Origin: Nitriliruptoria bacterium
GTDB taxonomy: Bacteria; Actinomycetota; Nitriliruptoria; Euzebyales; Egibacteraceae
Reading direction: 5' to 3'
Length of the DNA: 34,427 nt
Assembly (NCBI GenBank): GCA_003553565.1
Contig: PWER01000076.1
Span: forward strand, 1 to 34,427
Shown: positions 23,250-31,018 of the stretch, in pieces
Layout of the letters: every line of letters begins with the position of its first letter
Position numbering within the stretch: the first letter of the stretch is position 1
Notes under the pieces: generated by a model
What the model was told of the DNA's origin: nothing
The model's input: the letters and a program-made list of their open reading frames with translations, nothing else
Databases searched by the model: none
Program-made: the position numbers and the translations under genes

Positions 23250-25627
23250 GACGTCGCACCGGGCTGGGCCACCGCGCCGCGTCCGCGGTGCAGGTGGTCC
23301 GGCGGCGCCGCCGCCCGAGCGAGGGCGGTGGCGAGCTGCTCGCGGCGAGCGTCGGTCAGGTCGGCGAAGAAGAACGCGACCCGTGCCTGGGCGCCCAGCA
23401 CCTCCGCCTTGAGCCCGGCGGCCGAGGCCCCGACGTCGGCCACGGCCTGCGCGAGGCGGTAGACCAGGCCCGGCGTGCTCGGGGCGGTGACCTCCAGGCG
23501 CACCAGCTCGCCCTGATCGTCGGCGTTCACCGCGGTCTTGGCGAGCGCGGCCTCGGCGGGCAGGCGCGCGTCGCGCCGCCGCTCTCGCGCGGCGACGCGC
23601 GCGGCCACGTCGACCTCGCCGGCGACCGCCGCGACGACCTCGTCGGCCACCGCCTGCGAGGGCACGCTGGCCACGCTGACGGTGAACCAGTCCAGGGCGG
23701 TGCCATCGCCGCGGGTCACCGCCCGCGCATCCAGCAGCCGCAGATCGTGGGCCGAGATGATCCCCGCGCAGGCGCCGAGCAGCCCCACGCGATCATCGGC
23801 CACCACCGACAGCACCGCCGTGCCCGGCACAGCGCCGGGGCGCCAGGCCGCCGCGGCCCGCCCCGGCTCGCGCTGCTCGAGCAGGCGCAGGTGCTCGGCG
23901 ATCTGCTCGGCGCTGGCCGCCACCAGGTAGCGCCGCGGCACGCCGGCCAGCAGGCGGTCCACCGCGTCCGAGGACACCCCGGCAGCCGCGGCGGCGCGGC
24001 GCGCAGCGCCGGCGGTCTCGTCGGGGGCGCCGGGCACCGCGGCGTCGTCGCGCAGCGCCACGCGCACGCGGGCGTGGAGCGTGGCCAGCAGGCCGTCCTT
24101 CCAGGCCGACCACGCTGTCGGGCCGGTGGCGCGCGCGTCGGCGAGCGCGAGCAGGAGCAGCCCGTCGAGGGTCTCGACGTCACCGACGGCGTCGGCGACG
24201 TCGGCGATCTCGTCGGGGTCATCGAGGTCGCGGCGCGTGGCGACGTTGGGCAGCAGCAGGTGCAGGCGCACCAGCTTGGCCACGCGCTGCGCCCGCACCA
24301 ACCCGAACCCGGCATCGGAGAGCCACTCGGCCACCAGCTCGGCGCCGACTTGGCTGTGGTCCCCCGGCCAGGCCTTGCCCACGTCGTGCAGCCAGGCGGC
24401 GAGCAGCAGCGCGTCAGCGTCCTCCAGGCCCTGCCAGCGCCGGGCGTGGTCCTCGTCCAGCTCGCCGCGACCGATCCGCACCAGCCACGCGACCGTGTGC
24501 AGCAGGTGGGTGTCCAGATCGAAGTGGTGGAAGGCGTTGCGCTGGGGCGCGCCGCGCACCCTGTCCCACTGGGGCAGGTAGGCCACGACGACGCCGAGAT
24601 GGTCCGCGTCGCGCAGCGCCCGCACGCCGGCCTCGCCGTGGCGCAGCGTGGCCAGCAGCGACGCGCGCGCGGTCTCGTCCCACCACAGCCGGGCGTCGGC
24701 GAAGGCCGCGCGCAGCCGCTCGGCGGTGCGGCGGTCCACGTGGGTGCCCTCGGCAGCGGCCGCGGCGGTGGCGCGCCAGGCCAGAGCCGGCTCGACCGCG
24801 GGGTCGCGGTCGGCGTCGATGGTCACCAGCCCATCGACCACGGCGACGCCGTCGGCGACCGGCCGCGCCGAGGGCCGCTGGCGTGACCGGCCGCCGCGAG
24901 CGTCGGCCAGCAGCAGCGGCCAGGCCCGGGCGGCGACGTGCGCGACCGCGCGCATCGCCAGGCCAACAGCGCGCAGCAGCCCGTCGGCGTCGCCGCCCAG
25001 TCGGGTGGCCACGTCGTCGTGCAGGTCCAGGCGCAGGCGATCCCCGGCCCTCGGGTCGGTCAGGTGCAGCGCGCAACGGGCGGTGAGCAGCACCGCGCGA
25101 GCCAGGCGGAGCGCCGAGTGGTCGGGTGCGCCGAGATAGCCGGCACCCACCAGCGCCTCCAGCGACGGGCGGCCCAGCAGCCCCGAGGCGGCCCATTCGA
25201 GGCGGTCGAGGTCGCGCAGCCCGCCCGGATCGCACTTGAGGTCGGGCTCGAGGCGACCCACCGGGAGCGCGGCACGATCGGGGCCCTCGCGCCCGACGCT
25301 CAGCACCAGGTTGCGCCCGCGACGGGCGCTGGTGCGGCGCACCCGGGCGTCGAGGCGGTCCAGCAGCCCCCGGTCACCGGCCACCAGCCGGCGGCTGGTC
25401 AGCGCGGTCGCGTTCTCGACGGCCTCCTCGGCGGCGCGGGTGGCCTCCCGGACGCTGCGCACCGCGTGGCCGACCGACAGGCCGGCGTCCCACAGCGGAT
25501 AGCACACGCTGCGCACCACCGCATCGAGGTCGGTGCGGCCCCGACCGGCGTGGAGCACCAGCAGATCCACGTCGCTGCGGGGGCACAGGCGCCGGTGCCC
25601 GTAGCCGCCCAGAGCGACCAGGGCCAC
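23246..25627 (-). CDS. glnD: [Protein-PII] uridylyl/adenylyltransferase GlnD (5' end uncertain)
   Basis: Modifies and demodifies the PII protein in response to glutamine. From GTG 25627 there are 793 codons. The nucleotidyltransferase domain is at the very N-terminus: [24 protein letters not shown] with Asp19 and Asp21. A helical region follows, then an HD domain ([26 protein letters not shown]), then two ACT domains ([45 protein letters not shown]-type). GTG 25627 cuts into the nucleotidyltransferase fold: in-frame sequence upstream (TRVIDDRLREGFADAGRPGG, to about 25741) looks like GlnD, yet I see no ATG, GTG or TTG in that frame before a stop. The real start is therefore unresolved: a CTG at 25741, another rare codon, or a frameshift after GTG 25746. 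It follows glnB. Confidence 0.85.
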
Positions 25628-25761
25628 CCCGCCCGGCCGCCCGGCGTCGGCGAACCCTTCGCGCAGGCGGTCGTCGATGACGCGCGTCCAGGCCGCGCAC
25701 CACGGCGGGCCCGGCTGCGCCTCGACCCGCTGCGGGTCCAGCGCACGGGTCGCGTCGACGG

Positions 25762-26163
<402 letters not shown>

Positions 26164-26178
26164 TCATCGCTGACCGAC

Positions 26179-26216
26179 GTTGCTCTGGCGTCAGCCACAC
26201 GTTTCGCGTCGGTTAC
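26179..26216 (-). promoter_or_regulatory. GlnR-type binding site upstream of glnB-glnD
   Basis: Read on the minus strand, GTAAC-N6-GAAAC-N6-CTGAC-N6-GCAAC, i.e. four pentamers at 11-bp steps. This matches the actinobacterial GlnR consensus gTnAc-n6-GaAAc-n6-GtnAC-n6-GAAAc: the first pair is exact, the third block differs at its first base and the fourth at one base. Plus-strand positions are 26212-26216, 26201-26205, 26190-26194 and 26179-26183. A weak -10-like GATGAT lies downstream at 26168 to 26163. Confidence 0.7.
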
Positions 26217-26243
26217 GTCGGGCTCCCCTGCGCTGGCGCGCGC

Positions 26244-27452
26244 TCAGCCGGCGTCGTCGAGGGGCGCGAGGACGTAGTCGTCGACCTCCTCGTCCCACTC
26301 CATGCTGACGAGCCCGCGGGCGCGCGCGGCCTTGCAGAACTGCAGGAAGCCCCCGTAGCCATAGGACTTCTCGCTGAAGCCCGGGGCGCGCTTGCGCAGC
26401 TGGTCCTTGAGCCCCGACAGCGGCGGCGGCGAGCCCTGCGCGGCGAGCTCGGCCACGGTGTCGCGCAGCAACGTGAAGGCCTCCTCCTCGCCGCGGTGGG
26501 CCTCGGGGAAGCCGACCTCGGGATCGCCGCGCGCGCTGCCCTCCGACAGCTCGACGACCCCCTGCTGCTCGAGGTGGCGCAGCAGCTCGCCGAACGCGCG
26601 GAAGCCGTGGTGCGCCTCGTTGAAGGTGGGGTCCTTGCGCAGCATCGCGCGCTTGAGCGCACTGGCCAGCACCGCGCCGCCGCTGGAGCGCTGCAGCCCC
26701 GACAGGGTCTGGGTGACGAGCTTGGCGAGGTCCTGGGGGTCGGCCGTCTCGCCAGCACCCTGGCCGAGGTCGTCGTCGAGCTCGCTGTCCGCGTCGTTGG
26801 CCGAGGCGGCCGGCGCCGGCACGGGCGCGTCGGCTGGCGGGGGCGCCGGAGGCGGCTCGGCCGCGACTGCCGGCGCCGGCGGCGCGGCCGGGCCAGCCGC
26901 TGCGGCCGCTGCGGACCCGCCACGGCCGCGGCCGCGGCGGCCACCACGCGCACGCCCTCGCGAGGGCGCCAGATCCACGCCCTCGAGGCGCTCGTAGAAC
27001 ATGAACTCGTCGCAGGCGGGTGGCAGCAGCCCCGAGGTGGAGGACTCCATGCCCACGCCCATCACGCGCTTGTTGAGCGCGCGCAGCTTGTCGACCAGCG
27101 GCGTGAAGTCGCTGTCGCCGGTGGCGATCACGAAGGTCGTGATGTAGTCGCGCTCGAAGCTGAGCTCGATCGCGTCGACGGCGAGCTTGATGTCGGCGGC
27201 GTTCTTGCGCTGGTGCTTGAGCCGCTGGGTGATCTCGATCAGCTCGACGTGGTGCTCGGCGAGCATGCGCCGGTCGGCCTCGAAGTAGGACCAGTCGGCG
27301 TAGGCCCGACGCACCACCACGCGCCCGCGCTCGGCCAGCACATCGGCGACGGGCTTCAGCTGGAAGCTGAACCCCTTGTGGTCCTCTCGCGCGCCGATGG
27401 CGAGGTTCTCGTAGTCCAGGAACAGCGCCAGGCGCTCTTCGTCGTGAGCCAT
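26244..27452 (-). CDS. NYN-domain (PIN-like) RNase-type protein with two LOTUS/OST-HTH domains
   Basis: A 402-residue predicted RNA-processing protein. Residues 8-150 form an NYN domain with acidic residues Asp13 (ALFLDYENLAIG), Asp87 (KNAADIKLAVDA), Asp113 and Asp115 (IATGDSDFTPLV). A basic RG-rich stretch (165-179, GRARGGRRGRGRGG) and an Ala/Pro linker follow. Two OST-HTH/LOTUS domains come next: about 241-304 (LVTQTLSGLQRSSGGAVLAS, HGFRAFGELLRHLEQQGVVEL) and about 323-397 (LKDQLRKRAPGFSEKSYGYG, FLQFCKAARARGLVSMEW). LOTUS domains bind RNA, and NYN domains are metal-dependent RNases in several families; the combination is known in bacteria but its target is not. ATG 27452 has no strong ribosome binding site. 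Its gene precedes glnB on the same strand. Confidence 0.85.
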   Translation of the reverse strand: MAHDEERLALFLDYENLAIGAREDHKGFSFQLKPVADVLAERGRVVVRRAYADWSYFEADRRMLAEHHVELIEITQRLKHQRKNAADIKLAVDAIELSFERDYITTFVIATGDSDFTPLVDKLRALNKRVMGVGMESSTSGLLPPACDEFMFYERLEGVDLAPSRGRARGGRRGRGRGGSAAAAAAGPAAPPAPAVAAEPPPAPPPADAPVPAPAASANDADSELDDDLGQGAGETADPQDLAKLVTQTLSGLQRSSGGAVLASALKRAMLRKDPTFNEAHHGFRAFGELLRHLEQQGVVELSEGSARGDPEVGFPEAHRGEEEAFTLLRDTVAELAAQGSPPPLSGLKDQLRKRAPGFSEKSYGYGGFLQFCKAARARGLVSMEWDEEVDDYVLAPLDDAG

Positions 27453-27491
27453 GATGATCGCGGCGATCGCCGGGTGTCGGGGTGTGGTCGC

Positions 27492-27497
27492 AGCCTA
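27492..27497 (-). promoter_or_regulatory. -10-like box of the NYN-LOTUS gene
   Basis: Minus-strand TAGGCT followed by GCG, predicting a leader of about 33 bases. Confidence 0.4.
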
Positions 27498-27581
27498 GAC
27501 GCTGCGCGGCGCGGACGCGGATCGGGTGCCATCGCGCGCTCGGCGCCCACTAGCGGGGCGGTGCGGACCCGGGCTGGCGCT

Positions 27582-27611
27582 CTGACCGATGGAGGCTGCA
27601 CCGGTTACGCT
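27582..27611 (+). promoter_or_regulatory. Promoter of tRNA-Leu(UAA)
   Basis: CTGACC (27582-27587) and TACGCT (27606-27611) separated by 18 bp, ending 9 bp before the mature tRNA. This is the clearest two-box promoter in the window. Confidence 0.5.
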
Positions 27612-27620
27612 GCCAGGCGC

Positions 27621-27703
27621 GCCGGAGTGGGGGAACGGCAGACACGGCGAGCTTAAACCTCGCTGCCCCTTGGGGCGTGCGGGTTCGAGTCCCGCCTCCG
27701 GCA
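27621..27703 (+). tRNA. tRNA-Leu with anticodon UAA
   Basis: An 83-base class II tRNA. The acceptor stem GCCGGAG (27621-27627) pairs with CTCCGGC (27696-27702), with discriminator A at 27703. The anticodon stem GCGAG/CTCGC encloses the loop CTTAAAC, placing T-A-A at positions 34-36, so it reads UUA. The long variable arm GCCCC-TT-GGGGC is typical of tRNA-Leu, and the T arm is GCGGG-TTCGAGT-CCCGC. The 3' CCA is not encoded (CCG follows). UUA is extremely rare in genomes this GC-rich; in Streptomyces the equivalent tRNA is the bldA product. Confidence 0.93.
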
Positions 27704-27799
27704 CCGCCGGCCACCGGCCCGGGCGCAGCCAAAGGCCACCTACCCGGGCGTGGCCGCGGATGCGACAGTTTGAGGGGAGCCGACCAAGGAGCCGCCCGC

Positions 27800-28324
27800 G
27801 TGTCCCCCGACGCTGCCGACGACGCCCGCAACGAGCCGGGATCCTGGGTGTGGGCTCCCGACGATGCTGGGGTCGAAAACCCTGACGAGGCCGAGCCGCT
27901 GCTGTCGCTGCACCTGGCCCGCCGGCTCCGCGACGCCGGCCTGAGGTGGGAGCCCGCCAACGGCGACCGGTTCCTCATCCCAGGAGCGCAGCTCGACGAG
28001 CACACCTTCCTGATCAGCCCGATGAGCGTGGACGTGCGCAGAGCTCCCGGCGGGCAGATCCTCACCTTCAACGGGGCCGTCGAGTGGGCGCTGGACGCGA
28101 TCCAGCAGCACGAGGTCATCTGGCTGCCCACCGAGGGGCAGCTGCGCGAGCGGCTGGGCGACCGGTTCCGCGCGCTGCGCTGGGAGCAGGGGCGCTTCCG
28201 CTGCCGCGTGGCGCTGCCGGACGGCGAGCAGCACGAGGCCGTGAGCCCGCACGCAGTGGAGGCGTATGGTTGGGCGCTGCTGGCGGTCCTGACCGGAGCG
28301 CCAGCCGAGCTCGCCGACCCGTGA
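27800..28324 (+). CDS. Conserved-looking soluble protein of unknown function
   Basis: A 174-residue protein I do not recognise. An acidic N-terminus (about 1-35) precedes a compact domain: LLSLHLARRLRDAGLRWEPANGDRFLIPGAQLDEHTFLISPMSVDVR, then TFNGAVEWALDAIQQHEVIWLPTEGQLRERLGDRFRALRW, then FRCRVALPDGEQHEAVSPHAVEAYGWALLAVL. No signal peptide or membrane segment is seen. The GTG start at 27800 follows AAGGAG (27786-27791). It is the first gene after the tRNA and is followed 43 bases later by a tail-anchored protein on the same strand, so the two may be co-transcribed. The alternating helix/strand pattern suggests a small alpha/beta domain; no catalytic motif is evident. Confidence 0.75.
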   Translation: MSPDAADDARNEPGSWVWAPDDAGVENPDEAEPLLSLHLARRLRDAGLRWEPANGDRFLIPGAQLDEHTFLISPMSVDVRRAPGGQILTFNGAVEWALDAIQQHEVIWLPTEGQLRERLGDRFRALRWEQGRFRCRVALPDGEQHEAVSPHAVEAYGWALLAVLTGAPAELADP

Positions 28325-28367
28325 GCGGCACGGCTACGAGTCGGCACCCGGGCGAGGAGGGCCTGGC

Positions 28368-28919
28368 ATGGTGACGCTGCGACTGACCAAGCGGGAGGCG
28401 GCCGGACCGGATGGCCAGCCGGTCATCGGGCGCGGCTACGAGGTGCGCGACGAGCAGGCCCAGCCGCTGCCCCGCCAGGCGCTCGCCCCCGAGCGGTTCG
28501 ACGCGATCGCGGTGGTCGAGGTGGCGCCGTCCTCGCCCGAGGAGCGCCAGGCGCTGCGCACGCCCGGCTTCGCCCTGGACCGCCCCGTGCAGCTCACGCC
28601 GCAGGCCGAGGGGTTGGCGGTGCGCGACGCAGCCGGCGAGCGCGTGGCCGGCTGGGTGCCCGAGCCCCACGCTGCGGCCACCGCGCGCCTGCTGGAGGAG
28701 CGCGGCGACGAGGTCGAGACGTGGGTGTGCTGGGAGTGGCTGCGCGAGGACGGGCGCAGCGGCGCCGACGTGGCCATCAGCCTGCCCGAGGCCAAGCCCC
28801 AGCGCCTCGGGCCGCCCCAGCCGAGCCAGCGCAGCGGTGTGGTCGGCGACCGGCGCGTGTGGCTTGGCCTGACGGCCGTGGTCGTGCTGGTGGCCCTCGC
28901 CTTCGCCGCCTGCGCCTGA
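28368..28919 (+). CDS. HIRAN-like domain protein with C-terminal membrane anchor
   Basis: A 183-residue protein. Residues about 70-140 follow the HIRAN-domain pattern seen in small DNA-associated proteins: VQLTPQAEGLAVRDAAGERVAGWVPEPHAAATARLLEERGDEVETWVCWEWLREDG, in which a strand-turn VAGWVP precedes a helix. I assign this as a similarity only, since the usual conserved residues NPYD are not present. The C-terminus, RRVWLGLTAVVVLVALAFAACA, is a single hydrophobic segment ending at the last residue, i.e. a tail anchor. ATG 28368 follows GAGGAGG. It directly follows the unknown gene above. Function is not known. Confidence 0.6.
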   Translation: MVTLRLTKREAAGPDGQPVIGRGYEVRDEQAQPLPRQALAPERFDAIAVVEVAPSSPEERQALRTPGFALDRPVQLTPQAEGLAVRDAAGERVAGWVPEPHAAATARLLEERGDEVETWVCWEWLREDGRSGADVAISLPEAKPQRLGPPQPSQRSGVVGDRRVWLGLTAVVVLVALAFAACA

Positions 28920-28940
28920 CCGGACATGCGCCGCTCGAGG

Positions 28941-28969
28941 TGAACGACGCGCCCGAGATGCCCTAGGGT
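28941..28969 (+). promoter_or_regulatory. Candidate promoter of the universal stress protein gene
   Basis: TGAACG at 28941-28946 and TAGGGT at 28964-28969 with 17-bp spacing, about 75 bases before the start at 29044. Confidence 0.35.
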
Positions 28970-29043
28970 CTGGGCAGACGCCACGAGCGGGCGGCCCGGC
29001 GAGCGCCGCGACGGCCCGCGCGCCGATGCCAAGGGAGGACCGC

Positions 29044-29466
29044 ATGATCGTCGTAGGCTTCGATGGCAGCGAGCACGCCCGACGCGCGCTCGGCTGGGCC
29101 GCCGAACAGGCGCGAATGCGCGGTGTGGAGCTGCGCGTGGTGACCGCGATCCCCAAGGCCAGCGTGTCGTTCTGGCCCTCGCTGCCCACCGGTGACAGCA
29201 AGGACGCCGAGCGCCGCACCCGCGAGCAGGTCGACGCCGCCATCGGGGAGCTCGGTGAGCAGCTCGAGGGGATCAAGGTCACCCGTCAGATCGTGCGCGA
29301 GGAGCAACCCGCTCGCGCCCTGTGCCGCGCTGCCGAGGACGCCGAGCTGCTGGTCGTGGGCTCGCGCGGCCGCGGCGGGTTCCGCGGGCTCATGCTGGGC
29401 TCCACGAGCCAGCAGAGCATCACCTATGCGCCTTGCCCGGTGACCGTGGTGCGCCCGGGCGACTGA
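29044..29466 (+). CDS. Universal stress protein (UspA family)
   Basis: A 140-residue single-domain Usp with the ATP-binding type signature: MIVVGFDGSEHARRALGWA at the N-terminus, then DAELLVVGSRGRGGFRGLMLGSTSQQSITYAPCPVTVVRPG (the G-2x-G-9x-G-S/T nucleotide loop). Proteins of this type dimerise and respond to starvation, hypoxia or oxidative stress in actinobacteria. ATG 29044 follows AAGGGAGGA with good spacing; the ATG at 29026 is upstream of that site and less likely. It converges on the VOC protein gene. Confidence 0.94.
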   Translation: MIVVGFDGSEHARRALGWAAEQARMRGVELRVVTAIPKASVSFWPSLPTGDSKDAERRTREQVDAAIGELGEQLEGIKVTRQIVREEQPARALCRAAEDAELLVVGSRGRGGFRGLMLGSTSQQSITYAPCPVTVVRPGD

Positions 29467-29517
29467 CCCGAGGGCTGCGGCCAAGAGGCGCCGCGCCCGA
29501 CGGTCGTCGCCACCCCG

Positions 29518-30060
29518 TCAGCGCCCGACGACCACGACCGGCGTGCCGTCAGGGTCGCGGTGGCGCGCATCAGCGGTGCCCAGCACGATCGGGGCGACCG
29601 ACAGCTCATCGGCCTCGACGGCATCGATCGTCGCGCCGAAGGAGGCGAACCACTCCCGGTGAGCATCCGGGACCGGGCTTGCCACCTGGAAGCCGCACAG
29701 GCCCCGTCCGGACCCGGACCGGTCGCACAGCACCACCCGCAGCCCCTGCGGCCCGACGGCCACCACCCACTGGGGCAGCCAGCTGGCAAGGGCGAAGGCA
29801 CGGCCGAGCTCGTCGGGATCGTCCACCGCGAAGCCCGGCATCACCGGCGGTCCGGGGTCCTCGTGGTAGCTGGGGAAGGCCGAGTCGGGGCGGGTGGGAT
29901 CGCCGAGGACCAGCTCGATGGTGCTGCCGTCGGAGAACCCGAGCACCGCCAGGCGTCGGCTGCGCTCGCGGACGCGGCAGCCGAGCGTGGCCGTGTACCA
30001 GGTCATCGAGCGGTCCAGGTCCGACACGACGACACCGGCCCACACCGGCGTCGGGCTCAC
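29518..30060 (-). CDS. VOC-family protein (glyoxalase/dioxygenase-like)
   Basis: A 180-residue protein of the vicinal-oxygen-chelate fold. The first repeat starts VWAGVVVSDLDRSMTWYTATLGCRVRERSRRLAVLGFSDGSTIELVL, which fits the family; the second half has FAVDDPDELGRAFALA and GLRVVLCDRSGSG. Metal-ligand residues typical of glyoxalase I are not all clear (no conserved His in the first strand), so enzymatic activity is uncertain and a binding role is possible. The GTG start at 30060 overlaps the Nudix stop (GTGA), so it is translationally coupled to the Nudix hydrolase. Confidence 0.8.
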   Translation of the reverse strand: MSPTPVWAGVVVSDLDRSMTWYTATLGCRVRERSRRLAVLGFSDGSTIELVLGDPTRPDSAFPSYHEDPGPPVMPGFAVDDPDELGRAFALASWLPQWVVAVGPQGLRVVLCDRSGSGRGLCGFQVASPVPDAHREWFASFGATIDAVEADELSVAPIVLGTADARHRDPDGTPVVVVGR

Positions 30061-30758
30061 GATCCGGCCTCCGGCCAGCCTCGGACCTCGTCGACGTCGC
30101 CCCCAGCGCCGTCGTCGACGCGCGCGGCCGCGCCCTCGCGCGGATCCACCAGGCGGTCGGCGGGCAGGTCCTCGGGTCCGCGCTCGCCGCGCCAGGTGGG
30201 GTCCAGCAGATCCAGCAGCGCGGCGGTCGCCCCGGCGGTGGCACCCCACAGCAGCGCGCCGTCGGGCAGCGCCCACGCCCAGCCGAGGCTGCGGCCGCCC
30301 AGCGGGGTCACCCGCCAGCGCGCCGGGTCGCGCAGCTGCGACAAGCGGGCCTCCAGCAGCGCGGCGACCTCGCCGGGTGCCCGCACCAGCGGGTGCGGTC
30401 GCTGCCAGGCACCGACGACGACCTCGAGCCAGAACCCTGACGGGGGGATCAGGAACCCCGGGAGCTGGCCGAGCACCTCGACGCTGTCCGTGGCGATGCC
30501 GCACTCCTCCCGTGCCTCACGCAGGGCTGCCGCGCGCGGCGACTCTCCGGGCTCCAGCTGCCCACCGGGGAAGCTGATCTGCCCGGGATGGGCGGCGAGG
30601 TCATGACGGCGCTGGGTCAGCAGCAGCGCCAGGTCGGCGTCGTCGGTGCGCCGCAGCAGCGCCAGCGCGCCACCGCGGCGCGCCGCGCCGGCCTCGGGCG
30701 CGTCGGTGTCGGCGCGTGGCGCGGCAAGCCCCGCACGCAGCAGATCCCAGGGAGTCAC
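30057..30758 (-). CDS. Nudix hydrolase, CoA pyrophosphatase type
   Basis: A 233-residue enzyme likely cleaving CoA or acyl-CoA to 4'-phosphopantetheine and 3',5'-ADP. It has the CoA-specific motif LLTQRRHDLAAHPGQISFPGGQLEPGE and the Nudix box GGQLEPGESPRAAALREAREECGI, with the catalytic glutamates of REAREE. A proline-rich loop PGFLIPPSGFWLEVVVGAW is typical of the subfamily. The C-terminal 40 residues are acidic and low complexity. The GTG start at 30758 has no ribosome binding site; TAGTGT ends 7 bases upstream, indicating a leaderless mRNA. It is co-transcribed with the VOC gene. Confidence 0.9.
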   Translation of the reverse strand: MTPWDLLRAGLAAPRADTDAPEAGAARRGGALALLRRTDDADLALLLTQRRHDLAAHPGQISFPGGQLEPGESPRAAALREAREECGIATDSVEVLGQLPGFLIPPSGFWLEVVVGAWQRPHPLVRAPGEVAALLEARLSQLRDPARWRVTPLGGRSLGWAWALPDGALLWGATAGATAALLDLLDPTWRGERGPEDLPADRLVDPREGAAARVDDGAGGDVDEVRGWPEAGS

Positions 30759-30765
30759 GAGCGCG

Positions 30766-30771
30766 ACACTA
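30766..30771 (-). promoter_or_regulatory. -10-like box of the Nudix-VOC operon, leaderless
   Basis: Minus-strand TAGTGT followed by CGCGCTC and then GTG at 30758, spacing 7 bases. Confidence 0.45.
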
Positions 30772-30854
30772 CCGCACTGCCCGGTCCGCCAGCGCGCCGC
30801 GACCGCTAGGCGCGGCTGCTGGTGTCGGTGCTGCGCGGGCTCCGCGGCGCAGGT

Positions 30855-30953
30855 CTAGAAGATGGGCGCGATCACCATGGTGACCACCATCGACAGGGCG
30901 ACGGCGGCCACGAGCACGATCACGATCGTCCGCTGCGTCTTGGGGTTCATCAT
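30855..30953 (-). CDS. 32-residue membrane peptide (small ORF)
   Basis: A short gene starting ATG-ATG at 30953/30950 and ending TAG at 30855. The peptide starts MMNPKTQRTIVIV and ends VIAPIF: a polar, basic N-terminus of about 8 residues followed by one hydrophobic helix of about 23 residues. GGAG lies 6 bases before the first ATG, which is good support for translation. It is 52 bp after the thiamine-binding-protein gene on the same strand, so it probably ends that operon. The layout (N-K/R-x-Q-R then a single helix) recalls the stressosome-anchoring miniprotein Prli42 of Firmicutes, but the similarity is short and only suggestive. Confidence 0.6.
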   Translation of the reverse strand: MMNPKTQRTIVIVLVAAVALSMVVTMVIAPIF

Positions 30954-31002
30954 GACGTCTCCAATCCTGGCACGGCTGCCGCGGCGACGCTGCCATCACC
31001 CG

Positions 31003-31018
31003 GCTCACCTGGGTGAGC
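31003..31018 (-). other. Short inverted repeat overlapping a stop codon
   Basis: GCTCACC-TG-GGTGAGC spans the stop of the thiamine-binding-protein gene (TGA at 31007-31005 on the minus strand). It could form a small hairpin limiting read-through into the 32-residue peptide gene, or be chance. Confidence 0.3.

Noticed and set aside
27621-27703. tRNA-Leu as an integration site for a mobile element
   Set aside because: No integrase, no repeat of the tRNA 3' end was noticed nearby, and the flanking genes have the same base composition as the rest.
30831-30852. Terminator hairpin after the 32-residue peptide gene
   Set aside because: CTGCGC and GCGCAG can pair, but the stem is short and imperfect inside; too weak to call in such GC-rich DNA.
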